A stretch of 64,000 nucleotides of DNA from Bacteroidota bacterium (GTDB lineage Bacteria > Bacteroidota > Bacteroidia > Chitinophagales > Chitinophagaceae). The DNA is taken from positions 398,717 to 462,716 of the forward strand of contig JAFDXL010000009.1 in the NCBI GenBank assembly GCA_018267955.1, in the 5' to 3' direction. Positions 26,902 to 37,182 of the stretch are shown here, piece after piece (within the stretch, counting starts at the first letter, position 1; every line of letters starts with the position of its first letter). The notes beneath the pieces were generated by a model that saw only the letters and a program-made list of their open reading frames with translations, was not told the DNA's origin and ran no database searches. The position numbers and the translations under genes were made by a program.

Positions 26902-28398
26902 TTATGCAAAATATCCATGAAGAAACCATTTGGGCTCTGCCTGTTCATAATGGCCTGCCCTGAACAGCCAATACCTGCATCCATTATCATCTTCTACACA
27001 ATAGTAATCTCGATAAAGCCCTTGTTCTATCCACCATTCCTGTTCTATACGTTCCGGGCCATCTGCTTTAGCTACACGATGCAGTACATCCTTATGTTTA
27101 AACAATATGGGCGGATAATCCGGTATAGCTACCGTTACTTCTATTTGCTCCGGTTGTGGTAACAAGTGTATAGGCCTTGGTAAGTCTTCTCTCCATGCAG
27201 TACCAGGTTGCTCTTCTAATGATAAAGCTTGTTTATAAGAACGTTCCGGCCAATAGTGCTCTGAAGGTAAGTAACGATGGATGGCCTTTTCACCAACCTT
27301 CACTGCAAGCCTGTCCAATAATTCTGCAAGCTGCATTTCCTTATCCTGACTGACATTCCACATTGCTTCCTGGCTGCTGATGAGCGGTTCTACTATGGGT
27401 GCTTCCAATACAAATAATTCTATGCCGAGGTCAGGTTCTATCTGGCCGGTCTTCAGTTCAAATAATTTATAAAGATGGCTGCTGTTGCGCGATGCTTTGG
27501 CAGTATTGATCTGGATTGCTTGTATATTACCATCCAGCCTGTAGCATTTAAACACAGCTATACGCAGGCCCATACTTTCATCTGCCAGCCGTTTACATAA
27601 TTGTTCCAGTAGTTCTTTTAAAGCTATCTCTATACCTGTTGCCGTTTTGATAGGTTCCAGGCAGGGCAGTCGTTCCTGGTAAGGCTCTATGGGGCATACC
27701 GGTACCAATGGCTCTATTTGTTGTCCTACGGCATAATCTAATTGTTGCAATAAGGATTCACCAAAGCGTCTGCGTAATGCCTTGCGTGGCATTTGTATAA
27801 AGCTGCGTATGTCTTTTAACCCGAGCTTGTGAAGGCGCTCTGCAATATTGCTTTCGATTCGCAATGCAGCAGGTGGCAATGGTAATAATGCTTCTATATG
27901 CTTACCGGGCTCTATGATTGGGTAGGCACTCCCATAACGTGATACTGCCCATGCAGCACCTATCGTATCAGCCATAGCTATACGCACATGGTAACCGAAT
28001 ACCCTGAGCCTGGTGAGCAGGTCTTTAAGATATGCAAGTTCCCCACCCCATAGATGCGCGCAGCCACTGGCATCCAGTATAATGCCATCCGCTCCGTCAA
28101 TAGCGGCTATGGGAGTGAAACGGATACACCATTCTGCCAATGCTTTGAGTAACCGGTGATCCCTACCCGGCTCTTCATCAAACACCTGCAGCTCCGGTAA
28201 TATAGCACGCCCATCGGCAACTACCATTCCGGTATATATACCGCTTGTGCAGGCTATGGGGTTTACAGCTTTTACGATCATCCTGCCGTGGTCAGGTGCA
28301 GCTATTACAAAGGGAATCTCTTTCAACTCCGGTTTGCGACGGGTGAACCAATCTGTTAGCAGATGACGAAACCATATTGCTACAAAACGCCTAGCCAT
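26902..28398 (-). CDS. imuB: ImuB, catalytically inactive Y-family polymerase homologue
   Basis: The protein has 498 residues. The start (RRFVAIWFRHLLTDWFTRR) corresponds to the Y-family motif I, but the metal-binding Asp and the SxDE motif of active DinB/UmuC enzymes are not present (AIDGADGIILDASG is found where SxDE is expected). This is the known signature of ImuB, a non-catalytic adaptor linking DnaE2 to the sliding clamp. Helix-hairpin-helix-like residues about 180-220 (RLHKLGLKDIRSFIQMP) and a C-terminal segment WWIEQGLYRDYYCVEDD are also typical. The gene starts 1 base after the imuA stop and ends 4 bases before the chosen dnaE2 start, so the three are co-expressed. Confidence 0.92.
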   Translation of the reverse strand: MARRFVAIWFRHLLTDWFTRRKPELKEIPFVIAAPDHGRMIVKAVNPIACTSGIYTGMVVADGRAILPELQVFDEEPGRDHRLLKALAEWCIRFTPIAAIDGADGIILDASGCAHLWGGELAYLKDLLTRLRVFGYHVRIAMADTIGAAWAVSRYGSAYPIIEPGKHIEALLPLPPAALRIESNIAERLHKLGLKDIRSFIQMPRKALRRRFGESLLQQLDYAVGQQIEPLVPVCPIEPYQERLPCLEPIKTATGIEIALKELLEQLCKRLADESMGLRIAVFKCYRLDGNIQAIQINTAKASRNSSHLYKLFELKTGQIEPDLGIELFVLEAPIVEPLISSQEAMWNVSQDKEMQLAELLDRLAVKVGEKAIHRYLPSEHYWPERSYKQALSLEEQPGTAWREDLPRPIHLLPQPEQIEVTVAIPDYPPILFKHKDVLHRVAKADGPERIEQEWWIEQGLYRDYYCVEDDNGCRYWLFRAGHYEQAEPKWFLHGYFA

Positions 28399-28399
28399 T

Positions 28400-29158
28400 T
28401 TATCCGGCTTTCAGCTTTTGAGGAATGGAAATAATATGCTGCCGGGTATCATATTCTTCAAATCCATTGCCATTCCATTGCAATTGCCAGCTGCCGGGTT
28501 TTCCGTTACGTACTTTCAAAAGATTTGCCTGCCAGTGAGGGTGACCTACACCGGGAAGCCCATCTAATATAGCGCTATGAATACTTCTGATCTTAAACCG
28601 GGAAACACAGGCGGTAATATTTTCTGTCTTTGGTTTATATCTATGAATAAAGCCTGTAACATGGCTTTGCTCCACTGCCAACTGCAGCCGACGGGATTCT
28701 TTAAAGGATAGTTCAGATAATATGCCTACAACAGCAGACACAGCCTGGCATTTAAGCGCTTCTTCTACTGCCCACAATATATCCTTATTACTTACTTCCA
28801 GGAAGATGATATGCTCCGGATCAATTCCAAAAAATTTAAGTGCCGGTGGAAATACAACTCTTGCGGATCCTACCCAAATACTATATCCGGATCTACCTAT
28901 CAGGTAGCTTAATATGCCGCTTATAAATCCATTTGTAGCGGCTGCATGTTCCGGCTCATGGCTGATGAATTCATGCACTGCACCTGTAGGAAAACTTTGA
29001 TTAGGAAAAGCAGTTTCAAAGGGGCCGATAGTATGCGTGATTGCATCATTTACTTTTTTAAACCGCTGCAAGCTGTATACCTCCTGCTGCAGCCTGGCAA
29101 TAATCTCTTGCTTTGCTTCAGCTTTATTGAAAAATGGTATTTTAGCGTTAACAGCCAT
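28400..29158 (-). CDS. imuA: ImuA, RecA-like accessory protein of the mutasome
   Basis: The protein has 252 residues and is related to the RecA/SulA-like family. It has the ImuA opening (LQQEVYSLQRFKK, then FPTGAVHEFI) and the segment YSIWVGSARVVFPPALKFFGI, which replaces the ATPase P-loop region. The segment DPEHIIFLEVSNKDILWAVEEAL is the family's best conserved part. ImuA interacts with ImuB and is needed for DNA-damage mutagenesis. It is the first gene of the imuA-imuB-dnaE2 operon. A repeated operator-like element and a promoter lie 16-62 bases upstream. Confidence 0.9.
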   Translation of the reverse strand: MAVNAKIPFFNKAEAKQEIIARLQQEVYSLQRFKKVNDAITHTIGPFETAFPNQSFPTGAVHEFISHEPEHAAATNGFISGILSYLIGRSGYSIWVGSARVVFPPALKFFGIDPEHIIFLEVSNKDILWAVEEALKCQAVSAVVGILSELSFKESRRLQLAVEQSHVTGFIHRYKPKTENITACVSRFKIRSIHSAILDGLPGVGHPHWQANLLKVRNGKPGSWQLQWNGNGFEEYDTRQHIISIPQKLKAG

Positions 29159-29173
29159 TATTGATTCTTATTC

Positions 29174-29220
29174 GTACAAATGTACAAATAAATAAAATAA
29201 ATCTGTACAAAAGAACAAAT
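29174..29220 (-). promoter_or_regulatory. imuA promoter overlapped by four GTACAAAT-type elements (candidate damage-response operator)
   Basis: On the plus strand the octamer GTACAAAT occurs at 29174-29181 and 29182-29189, GTACAAAA at 29205-29212, and GAACAAAT at 29213-29220. This makes two tandem pairs set 31 bases apart, about three helical turns. On the minus strand the first pair contains TACATTTG (29184-29177), a perfect TAnnTTTG -7 element, 19 bases from the imuA ATG. A repressor bound there would block the promoter. A LexA-like or other damage-responsive regulator is the natural candidate for an imuA-imuB-dnaE2 operon, but its identity is not shown. Confidence 0.6.
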
Positions 29221-29315
29221 CAGACTGAATTTCTGCAAAGTATTTTATACTGTTATCATTCCACAATCACATATCTTTTTCATTTTTTAATCGTTAGCCT
29301 TAGCAATCAGAGCCA

Positions 29316-30944
29316 TTAATTATTTACTATTGTTGAATCTGTAAGTCTCGTATCATTATCGGTGTTAAGTACAATTATCTCATCATCGGGCAACAGTTCA
29401 ATTTCCCTAAGATGTTTCTCGGGAATGTTCTTATTCGTTTTAGCTTCGAGCTTTTTAATAGCTTCAAATCTTCCTATGATTGTATTTCCTTTCTTAGTGC
29501 CATCTTTCAAATTATACATCGCGTCCTTGTGAGCTTTTGTAGCATTGATAAGTGCTGTTTCTATTTTATCCATTTCTTCAATGAATGAGACAAATTTATT
29601 ATAAAGCTCTCCGCATTGCCTGAATATTTCCTCCACATTTTTCACCTGGTTCTCCTTTTGCCATAGAATTTTTACAACTTTCAAAGTTGCAACAAGTGTA
29701 GTAGGCGTGATTAGTACAATTTTTCGTTTTAGGGCATTGTTGAATATTTCAGGATTCTGATTCATTGCCAGCGTCAGGGCGGATTCTACTGGCATAAACA
29801 TAAATACATAATCAGGTGTAGTCAATCCGGCAAGCGACTGGTAATTTTTATCCGCTAACGTATTAACATGATCTGTTACACTTTTTAAATGTTGCTTGAG
29901 ATATTCAATTTTCTCATCGGCCGTTTGTGCGTTATAGTAATTCACATATGCTGACAATGATACTTTGCTATCGATAATGATACATTTGTCATTAGGTAGT
30001 TTCAAAATGAAATCCGGCTTACGGTTCTTATCCTGTTCATCGTCCCGATACATTTCCTCTCTACTGAAATCAATATATTTCTGAAGCCCTTCAACTTCCA
30101 ATATCATATTTAACCTGTCTTCTCCCCAATCGCCTTGCATTTTGACTTCAGACTTCAAAGCTGTCGCAAGGTTTCTCGCATCATCACTGAGTTGAACATT
30201 CAATTTATTAAGAGATTCAATTTCTTTCTTTAGAGAGGTTATGTCCTGTATATCTTCTTTTCGTGTCGCTTCTACTTTTTCCCGGAATTCATTCAAATTG
30301 GTTTTCAATGGGTCAAGTATGGTATTCAGTTCTTTTTTGTTTTCATCTACAAACAGCTTTTTCTTATCCTCCAGTACTTCAGTGGCAATGTTCTTAAATT
30401 GCTCTTGCGATCTATTATGTAAGTCTTCTATTTCCTGTTTGAAAACACTAAGCTTTTCATTTAAATTTTCTTCCTTTTGCTGGAGCTCAGTTAAATGAGT
30501 ATTTAAGTTTAGAATCGTCTGCTCACGTTTTATCAGCTCTGTTTCTGCAGTGTCAAGCTTTCTACTAATAATATCGAAGCTCTCTTTGGCAATATAATTT
30601 CGTTCCAACTCCAGCTTGGAAAGTTTCTGTTCCGATTCACTGGTAAGCCTTAAAATAGTAGTCTGATGATCTTTATTCGCAGTAACTTCATTTTCCAAGC
30701 CTACTTTAACCTCTTCCAAATTTTGTGCTACATTATTATATAACTCTTTAGCAACATAGCTTGCTGCGATCTCTTCTTTTAGTACTCGGGAGGCTATTTC
30801 AACCTGCAATTGCAATATCTCTTTTTGCAATGTTTCAAATTCAGTTTTAGGTACATAAGCTCTCTGCTGATTTACTTTTAAAATGAGATAACCAATGACT
30901 GCTCCTACAATAGCACCAATAACCAGATATAATATGCCTTCCAT
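29316..30944 (-). CDS. rmuC: DNA recombination protein RmuC
   Basis: The protein has 542 residues. It has an N-terminal membrane helix (about 4-22, YLVIGAIVGAVIGYLIL), a long coiled coil (about 30-250), and then the RmuC nuclease-like domain with the family motifs QGDWGEDRLNMILE, PDFILKLPNDKCIIIDSKVSL and FMFMPVESALTLA. RmuC limits inversions and recombination between short repeats and is thought to be a nuclease of the PD-(D/E)XK fold (PDF and IDSK fit the catalytic Asp and Asp-x-Lys). It lies between the imu operon and the divergent helicase-defence gene. Confidence 0.9.
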   Translation of the reverse strand: MEGILYLVIGAIVGAVIGYLILKVNQQRAYVPKTEFETLQKEILQLQVEIASRVLKEEIAASYVAKELYNNVAQNLEEVKVGLENEVTANKDHQTTILRLTSESEQKLSKLELERNYIAKESFDIISRKLDTAETELIKREQTILNLNTHLTELQQKEENLNEKLSVFKQEIEDLHNRSQEQFKNIATEVLEDKKKLFVDENKKELNTILDPLKTNLNEFREKVEATRKEDIQDITSLKKEIESLNKLNVQLSDDARNLATALKSEVKMQGDWGEDRLNMILEVEGLQKYIDFSREEMYRDDEQDKNRKPDFILKLPNDKCIIIDSKVSLSAYVNYYNAQTADEKIEYLKQHLKSVTDHVNTLADKNYQSLAGLTTPDYVFMFMPVESALTLAMNQNPEIFNNALKRKIVLITPTTLVATLKVVKILWQKENQVKNVEEIFRQCGELYNKFVSFIEEMDKIETALINATKAHKDAMYNLKDGTKKGNTIIGRFEAIKKLEAKTNKNIPEKHLREIELLPDDEIIVLNTDNDTRLTDSTIVNN

Positions 30945-31090
30945 GATTTAATGTGTTTATATACTAAAAATATTTAAAAAAACTCTATTTAGAACCAATT
31001 ATTCTCAAGTCCTACCCTAAATGCGATAAACAATCGCGCTATTTTTCGTCCCTGAGGTAAAATTCTTACTTTGTTATAGCTAATAAATTT

Positions 31091-34000
31091 ATGATGATAC
31101 AACAACCCACTTTGTCGGAATTGCTTTACAATCCCGCCATTAACTATGCTATGCAACAAAACCACGTACCTGTGGTAAGAAAATTAATTATTAAAAACGA
31201 TACAACTGAAGATTGGAGAGATATTACTGTTACGATTGATATAGAACCTGATTTCGCACATTCATGGCAATATCGTATTGAATCTATTCCTTCAGGAGGT
31301 ATTATTGAATTGGATGCGATACAGATCAGTATACGCCCCCAATTACTAGCGGAATTGACGGAAAGGATTTCAGGTAGCTTAATGCTGAAAGCTTTAATGG
31401 GCACGACTATTCTTTTCGAACAACGTTATCCTATGGATATACTTGCCTATGATCAGTGGAATGGTGTAAGTGTATTACCTGAGATGCTGGCAGCTTTTAT
31501 AACACCCAATCACCCTGAGATACCTAAGATCATTCGTCGTGCATCTGCAATTCTTGAACGTTGGACTGCTAACCCTTCTTTCGATAATTATCAAAGCCGC
31601 AACCCAGACCGGGTACGTAAACAAACGGCAGCCATTTATGAAGCAATTGCGGACCTACAAATTCTATATTGTACTGTGCCTGCATCTTTTGAAGAACAGG
31701 GACAACGTATTCGCCTTGCAGATGCAATTTTCAGTCAGAAATTAGGCAACTGCCTGGACATGTCATTACTCTATGCAGCTTGTTTAGAAGCTGTAGGGAT
31801 ACATCCTCTCGTTATTATCATAAAAGGGCATGCGTTCACAGGCGCCTGGCTGATTGATGAAACTTTCGCGGATCCGGTAAACGATGATGCCTCATTACTT
31901 ACTAAACGCAAGGCATCTGGAATTAATGAAATTACTTTAGTAGAAGCGACCTGTATGAATATGGGTAAGACAGCAGCTTTTGACGATGCTGTCCGTTTAG
32001 CGAACCAGCACTTACATAATAATGCGGATTTCGGACTATTTATAGATGTGAAACGAGCGCGTTTCAGTCGTATTCGTCCGCTGCCTTTACGAATAGCTAC
32101 CTCTAACGGATTTGAAATAATAGAAGAAAAACAGACGGTCGAACGTAATACAGGAATGCCTATTGCATTAGATGAAACATTATTGGTAGCTGAAGGCATG
32201 GCCGGTCCAGTGGGCAAGCAACAATTGTGGGAACGAAAACTACTCGACCTTACATTACGCAATAACCTCCTCAACCTGCGTGTCACAAAAGGAACACTTC
32301 AATTTATTAGTATCAACCCTGCAAAACTGGAAGATGCATTAGCAAGCGGTGACGAATTTCAAATCCTGCCAAAGCCATCCGATTGGGATAACCCACATCG
32401 TAGCGCAGGTCTTTACCAAACTGTTCATGCTTCTGATCCTATGTCAGAACTGGTGCAGCATGAACTTACACAAAAACGTCTTAGAAGCTATCTAAGCGAC
32501 GGAGAGTTAATTACAAATCTTACTGCGCTCTATCGCTCGTCCCGTTTAGCTATTGAGGAAAATGGCGCCAGTACATTATATATTGCGTTAGGATTTTTGA
32601 AGTGGTATGAAACTGTAAACAGCGAAGTGCCAAGGTATGCTCCTATATTGTTATTGCCGGTTGAGATAGTTCGTAAATCTGCAAGACAAGGTTTTGTGAT
32701 TCGCGGACGTGAAGAAGAGCCAATGCTTAACGTGACACTTCTGGAAAAACTGAGACAAGATTATGGGATCAACGTTAGTGGGTTGGAAGTATTACCACGT
32801 GATAATAGCGGCGTGGATGTTCCGGTGATATTCAATATTATCCGTAGAGCTATCATGGCCCAAAGCCGATGGGATGTAGAAGAGCAGGTCGTATTAGGCA
32901 CTTTCTCCTTTAGTAAATTTATCCTTTGGAACGATATTCATAATAATAGTCAGCACCTACTAAAAAATAAAATTGTTGCAAGCCTTGTACATAATCAGTT
33001 ACAATGGCAGGTTGTACCGGAAGTGGAACATGAACTTGATGTTTTCTTAAATCCATCAACTATAGCGTTACCTATTGCAACAGATTCATCGCAGTTAGAG
33101 GCTATTATTAGTAGTACAGAAGGAAAAAGCTTTGTGCTACATGGTCCACCGGGAACCGGAAAGTCTCAAACTATCACTAACATTATCGCAGCAGCATTGC
33201 ACGCAGGCAAAAAAGTCCTGTTCGTTGCAGCCAAAAAAGCTGCGTTGGACGTCGTGCAATCAAGATTGGAGAGTATAGGAATAAGTCCTTTCTGTTTGGA
33301 ATTACACTCCAATAAAGCGAAGAAGACATCAATAATAGAACAATTAAAGCATGCATCAGAAGTGGCAAAGAAAGCCACTCCCCCAACTTTCGAAACTGAA
33401 GCGCAACGTCTGAGTTCTTTGCGTTCAGAACTGAATGAATATGTAAAAGCATTGCATTACACATGGCCATTCGGCATTTCATTATATGACGCATTTACCC
33501 GTTATAATGTACAAAATACAGGGGTTTTAAAGCTTACGTTTCCGCATACTTTCATTGTATCACTTACTAATGCACAAATAGATGCGTTGAATGACATAGT
33601 TGCAGAAATGGAAATAATAACGGCAAGCATTGATCAACCTAACCGGCATTTACTTCGCGACGTAAAAGTAATTCAGTACTCTCCGCAGATTAAAGATGAT
33701 ATAGCTGCCGCGCTTAAGAATTACTTATCTGCGCTCCAAAATGTGGAAGCTGTTGTAGAGAAAACCACCAGACATATTTGCATAGAAAATTCATCTCTGA
33801 CGAAAATCCAGACAGGGCATTTGCGGTATCTGTCAAAAACTATTCTGGAGTTGCCCGACATTCCAGCCTCATTGTTGATAATAGATTCGCCAGAACAGTT
33901 TTTTGTACGTATCCAAGAATTGACTAAACATGGACGGAAGCGTGACGAGTTAAAAGCTGCTTTGCTTCAGAATTTTAGCAAAGGTATTCTTACCGTAAAT

Positions 34001-36946
34001 GCAGAAATTTTACTAAACGAATGGAATGCCGCAAAAAATAAGTGGTTCCTACCTCGTTTATTGGGACAAAACAAGATAGTGAAAGCTATTAAGCTTTTTC
34101 GGAATAATGGAATATTAAACAAAGCTGATATTCCACAAGTACTGCAATCCGTTATTGCCTATAGAGATGAACAAAACATACTGGATAAAGCTACCGATAT
34201 CCGCGGTACAGCCGGCGCTCTTTGGCGTGATGAAAACTGTGATTGGGATACCCTGGACAACTTTTGTGACAAACTTACCGAGCTTTTCAAGGTAGCAGTA
34301 GCGCTTACCGGACCAACGTCCTTAAATACCTGGCGTCAGCGTTTCGCTAAGGCAAGTGGTGACAGTACTACTATGTTCATCTCCGCTTTTGGAAAAGATT
34401 TAATGCAGTTGGAAAAGCAATTGCAAGAGCTTGAAAATACTGAAGCAGCATTAACATCCTTAATCGGTAAAAACGCTATTTCTTCTGATGACAGTACGTC
34501 CTGGCTACAGAATAATATTATTACTGCTCAACGACAACAATCCGGAATTGATCTGCTAAAGGATTGGACGTCCTGGACTAATATAAGGGATAAGGCTAAA
34601 GCCTCTGGCTTAGACGTGGTTGTAGCTGCATATGAAATTGGGACAATAACATCAGCTGAAATTGGTATTCAATACCGCAAAGCTCTTTATAAAGCTATAG
34701 CAGAGTATATTATAGGTCAGTCTCCTGCACTGGCATCATTCAATAGCGCTTTATTTGAAGATAAGATCGCCCGTTTTAAGAATATTAGCGAGAGCTTTGA
34801 AAAGCTCACTCGTGAGGAATTATATGCCAGATTGGCTGCCAAAATTCCTGATTTTAGTATTGAAGCGTCGCAAAGTTCGGAAGTTGGAATTTTACAAAAA
34901 GCAATTCGCAGCAATGGTCGTGCTATGAGTATCCGTAAATTATTTGACTCTATTCCCAATTTACTTCCACGCCTCACACCTTGTATGCTCATGAGCCCTA
35001 TTTCTGTAGCACAATATTTTGACGCAGCTAAAGCACATTTCGACCTTGTCATATTTGATGAAGCATCTCAGATGCCAACATGTGAAGCCGTTGGTGCAAT
35101 GGCTCGAGGTTCGAATGTAATAGTAGTGGGTGATCCCAAACAAATGCCGCCTACATCTTTCTTTGCTACAGCCAATCGTGACGAAGACAATCCTGAGGAA
35201 GATCTGGAAAGCATACTGGATGATTGCCTGGCATTATCAATGCCATCTAAACATTTACTATGGCATTATAGAAGTAAACATGAGAGTCTAATTGCTTTCT
35301 CCAATGCAAAATATTATGAAAACAAACTATTTACATTTCCTTCCACAGATGACTTAGCAACTAAAGTTTCGTTCGTTCATGTACAAGGCTTTTATGATAA
35401 GGGGAAAACACGACAAAATAAGGCAGAGGCTATTGCAATAGTTGCAGAAATATTACGTCGTCTAGCCCATCCCGACCTTTCCAAACGGAGCATGGGTGTT
35501 GTTACTTTTAGCTCGGTGCAACAAAATTTGATAGAAGATATACTTACGGAAGAATTCCGCAAAGCGCCACATTTGGAGAAGATCGCTTTAGAAGCTGAAG
35601 AGCCTCTATTTATTAAAAACCTGGAAAATGTGCAAGGCGATGAGCGTGATGTTATTTTATTTTCCATTTGCTATGGGCCTGATGAAACGGGAAAAGTAAG
35701 TCTGAACTTTGGCCCATTGAATCGTGAGGGTGGCTGGCGTAGGCTTAATGTTGCCGTGAGTCGTGCGCGATATGAAATGACTATCTTTTCTACATTACTT
35801 GCAGACGGTATTGATCTGGCACGAACAAGTGCTGAAGGTGTTGCTGGCTTAAAGGCATTCCTTGCCTTTGCAGAAAAGGGTAAAGCTGCTTTACCTGGGA
35901 AAATCGGACATACTGCTCCTCAAACAGCCGGTTTGGAAACAACAATTGCAGAGGCTATCAGGGCTAAGGGTTACGATGTGCACTTGTCAATAGGCTGTTC
36001 TGGCTACCGTGTCGACATTGGCATAGTACATCCCGAGCATCCATCTGAGTATTTGCTGGGTATTCTCTGCGATGGTAATAATTATAAGGCTTCAAAAACG
36101 GCTCGTGATCGTGTAGTGGTACAAGAAAGCGTACTCCGGTCGCTCGGCTGGAAATTGCACCGGGTATGGAGTCTCGACTGGTGGGAAAAACCAGATTTAG
36201 TACTAACTGGTATCATACAAGCTATAGAAAACGCAAAAACATCTACAGAGACATTGGCTCCAAAGGCAAACCTAGCATTACCGGACGTAGAAACTATACC
36301 ATCCACTGCTCCATCTGCGGAATTTACTCCGCTTAACAATGCAGTAGCATCTTTGCAACCAGTTCTATCTCCAAAATCGGATTATATAGAATCCTACGAA
36401 GTATGCCATCTACTCCCCGTAGCAACAGCGTCTACTGATGCCTTTTTGCAGCCTTATAATGGTATGCGTATACGCGAACAAATTGACCAGGTGTTGGAGA
36501 AAGAGTCTCCAATCAACAAGTCTTTACTATATCAAAGGATTCTGACAGCTTGGGGCATTGGCCGTGCAGGTGGGCGTATTGCAGCTCATCTGGATAATCT
36601 TATAGGTAATATGGGAATCAGGCAGATTAAACATGGAAAACAAGTTTTCCTGTGGAAAATGACGCAGCATCCTAGCACTTATAAAGTATACCGCTTGTCC
36701 CAAAATGATGCGCAGAAACGAGATGCAGAAGACTTGCCACCTGAAGAAATCGCTGTTGCGATACGCCATATTCTTAAAGCTCAATTGAGTTTGCCTAAAG
36801 CCGATTTAATTCGTGAGGGTGCACGTCTGTTTGGATACGCGCGTTTAGGTGCTAAAGTAGATGAAGCCATGCAAATCGGTATCGATGTCGCCATAAAGCA
36901 TGGCTTTGTTATCACAGAGGGGAACCGTATTGTTTATAAAGAATGA
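31091..36946 (+). CDS. DUF4011-superfamily 1 helicase-Vsr-like nuclease (Hhe-type defence protein)
   Basis: The protein has 1951 residues. N-terminal beta-rich part; transglutaminase-like segment with Cys221 (GNCLDMSLLYAA) and His247 (KGHAFTGAW); DUF4011-like motif WERKLLDLTLRNNLLNL near 380; helicase Walker A GPPGTGKS at 685-692; Walker B DEASQ at 1323; GDPKQMPP; motif VI LNVAVSRAR near 1555. A Vsr/MTES_1575-like nuclease follows (about 1615-1700: ETTIAEAIRAKGYDV, YRVDIGI, WKLHRVWSLDWW). A DUF3320-like tail closes the protein (AWGIGRAGGRIAAHLDNL). This order matches the single-gene antiviral system that I recall being named Hhe (DUF4011-helicase-Vsr). It would act on foreign DNA in the cytoplasm. 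The gene is transcribed away from rmuC, and its codon use looks slightly more AT-rich than its neighbours, as for many defence genes. Confidence 0.85.
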   Translation: MMIQQPTLSELLYNPAINYAMQQNHVPVVRKLIIKNDTTEDWRDITVTIDIEPDFAHSWQYRIESIPSGGIIELDAIQISIRPQLLAELTERISGSLMLKALMGTTILFEQRYPMDILAYDQWNGVSVLPEMLAAFITPNHPEIPKIIRRASAILERWTANPSFDNYQSRNPDRVRKQTAAIYEAIADLQILYCTVPASFEEQGQRIRLADAIFSQKLGNCLDMSLLYAACLEAVGIHPLVIIIKGHAFTGAWLIDETFADPVNDDASLLTKRKASGINEITLVEATCMNMGKTAAFDDAVRLANQHLHNNADFGLFIDVKRARFSRIRPLPLRIATSNGFEIIEEKQTVERNTGMPIALDETLLVAEGMAGPVGKQQLWERKLLDLTLRNNLLNLRVTKGTLQFISINPAKLEDALASGDEFQILPKPSDWDNPHRSAGLYQTVHASDPMSELVQHELTQKRLRSYLSDGELITNLTALYRSSRLAIEENGASTLYIALGFLKWYETVNSEVPRYAPILLLPVEIVRKSARQGFVIRGREEEPMLNVTLLEKLRQDYGINVSGLEVLPRDNSGVDVPVIFNIIRRAIMAQSRWDVEEQVVLGTFSFSKFILWNDIHNNSQHLLKNKIVASLVHNQLQWQVVPEVEHELDVFLNPSTIALPIATDSSQLEAIISSTEGKSFVLHGPPGTGKSQTITNIIAAALHAGKKVLFVAAKKAALDVVQSRLESIGISPFCLELHSNKAKKTSIIEQLKHASEVAKKATPPTFETEAQRLSSLRSELNEYVKALHYTWPFGISLYDAFTRYNVQNTGVLKLTFPHTFIVSLTNAQIDALNDIVAEMEIITASIDQPNRHLLRDVKVIQYSPQIKDDIAAALKNYLSALQNVEAVVEKTTRHICIENSSLTKIQTGHLRYLSKTILELPDIPASLLIIDSPEQFFVRIQELTKHGRKRDELKAALLQNFSKGILTVNAEILLNEWNAAKNKWFLPRLLGQNKIVKAIKLFRNNGILNKADIPQVLQSVIAYRDEQNILDKATDIRGTAGALWRDENCDWDTLDNFCDKLTELFKVAVALTGPTSLNTWRQRFAKASGDSTTMFISAFGKDLMQLEKQLQELENTEAALTSLIGKNAISSDDSTSWLQNNIITAQRQQSGIDLLKDWTSWTNIRDKAKASGLDVVVAAYEIGTITSAEIGIQYRKALYKAIAEYIIGQSPALASFNSALFEDKIARFKNISESFEKLTREELYARLAAKIPDFSIEASQSSEVGILQKAIRSNGRAMSIRKLFDSIPNLLPRLTPCMLMSPISVAQYFDAAKAHFDLVIFDEASQMPTCEAVGAMARGSNVIVVGDPKQMPPTSFFATANRDEDNPEEDLESILDDCLALSMPSKHLLWHYRSKHESLIAFSNAKYYENKLFTFPSTDDLATKVSFVHVQGFYDKGKTRQNKAEAIAIVAEILRRLAHPDLSKRSMGVVTFSSVQQNLIEDILTEEFRKAPHLEKIALEAEEPLFIKNLENVQGDERDVILFSICYGPDETGKVSLNFGPLNREGGWRRLNVAVSRARYEMTIFSTLLADGIDLARTSAEGVAGLKAFLAFAEKGKAALPGKIGHTAPQTAGLETTIAEAIRAKGYDVHLSIGCSGYRVDIGIVHPEHPSEYLLGILCDGNNYKASKTARDRVVVQESVLRSLGWKLHRVWSLDWWEKPDLVLTGIIQAIENAKTSTETLAPKANLALPDVETIPSTAPSAEFTPLNNAVASLQPVLSPKSDYIESYEVCHLLPVATASTDAFLQPYNGMRIREQIDQVLEKESPINKSLLYQRILTAWGIGRAGGRIAAHLDNLIGNMGIRQIKHGKQVFLWKMTQHPSTYKVYRLSQNDAQKRDAEDLPPEEIAVAIRHILKAQLSLPKADLIREGARLFGYARLGAKVDEAMQIGIDVAIKHGFVITEGNRIVYKE

Positions 36947-37182
36947 CTTTAGTCACAATATAATGCAGTACTTGCGTCTACTGGCATTCAATAATTAGTT
37001 TAGTTCTCTTTTTGATTTATGCGCGACAATTTTCGTGATTTTCTATCTCACCTCGGATGATAGTTGCGCCTAAATGACAACTGTACACTTATTGCATGCA
37101 TCAGAAATGCAATGGCGATTCGGCCCGATAATGTTCAATAAATTAGGCACAATTTCGAATTTTGTACGTTATATGTAACATT

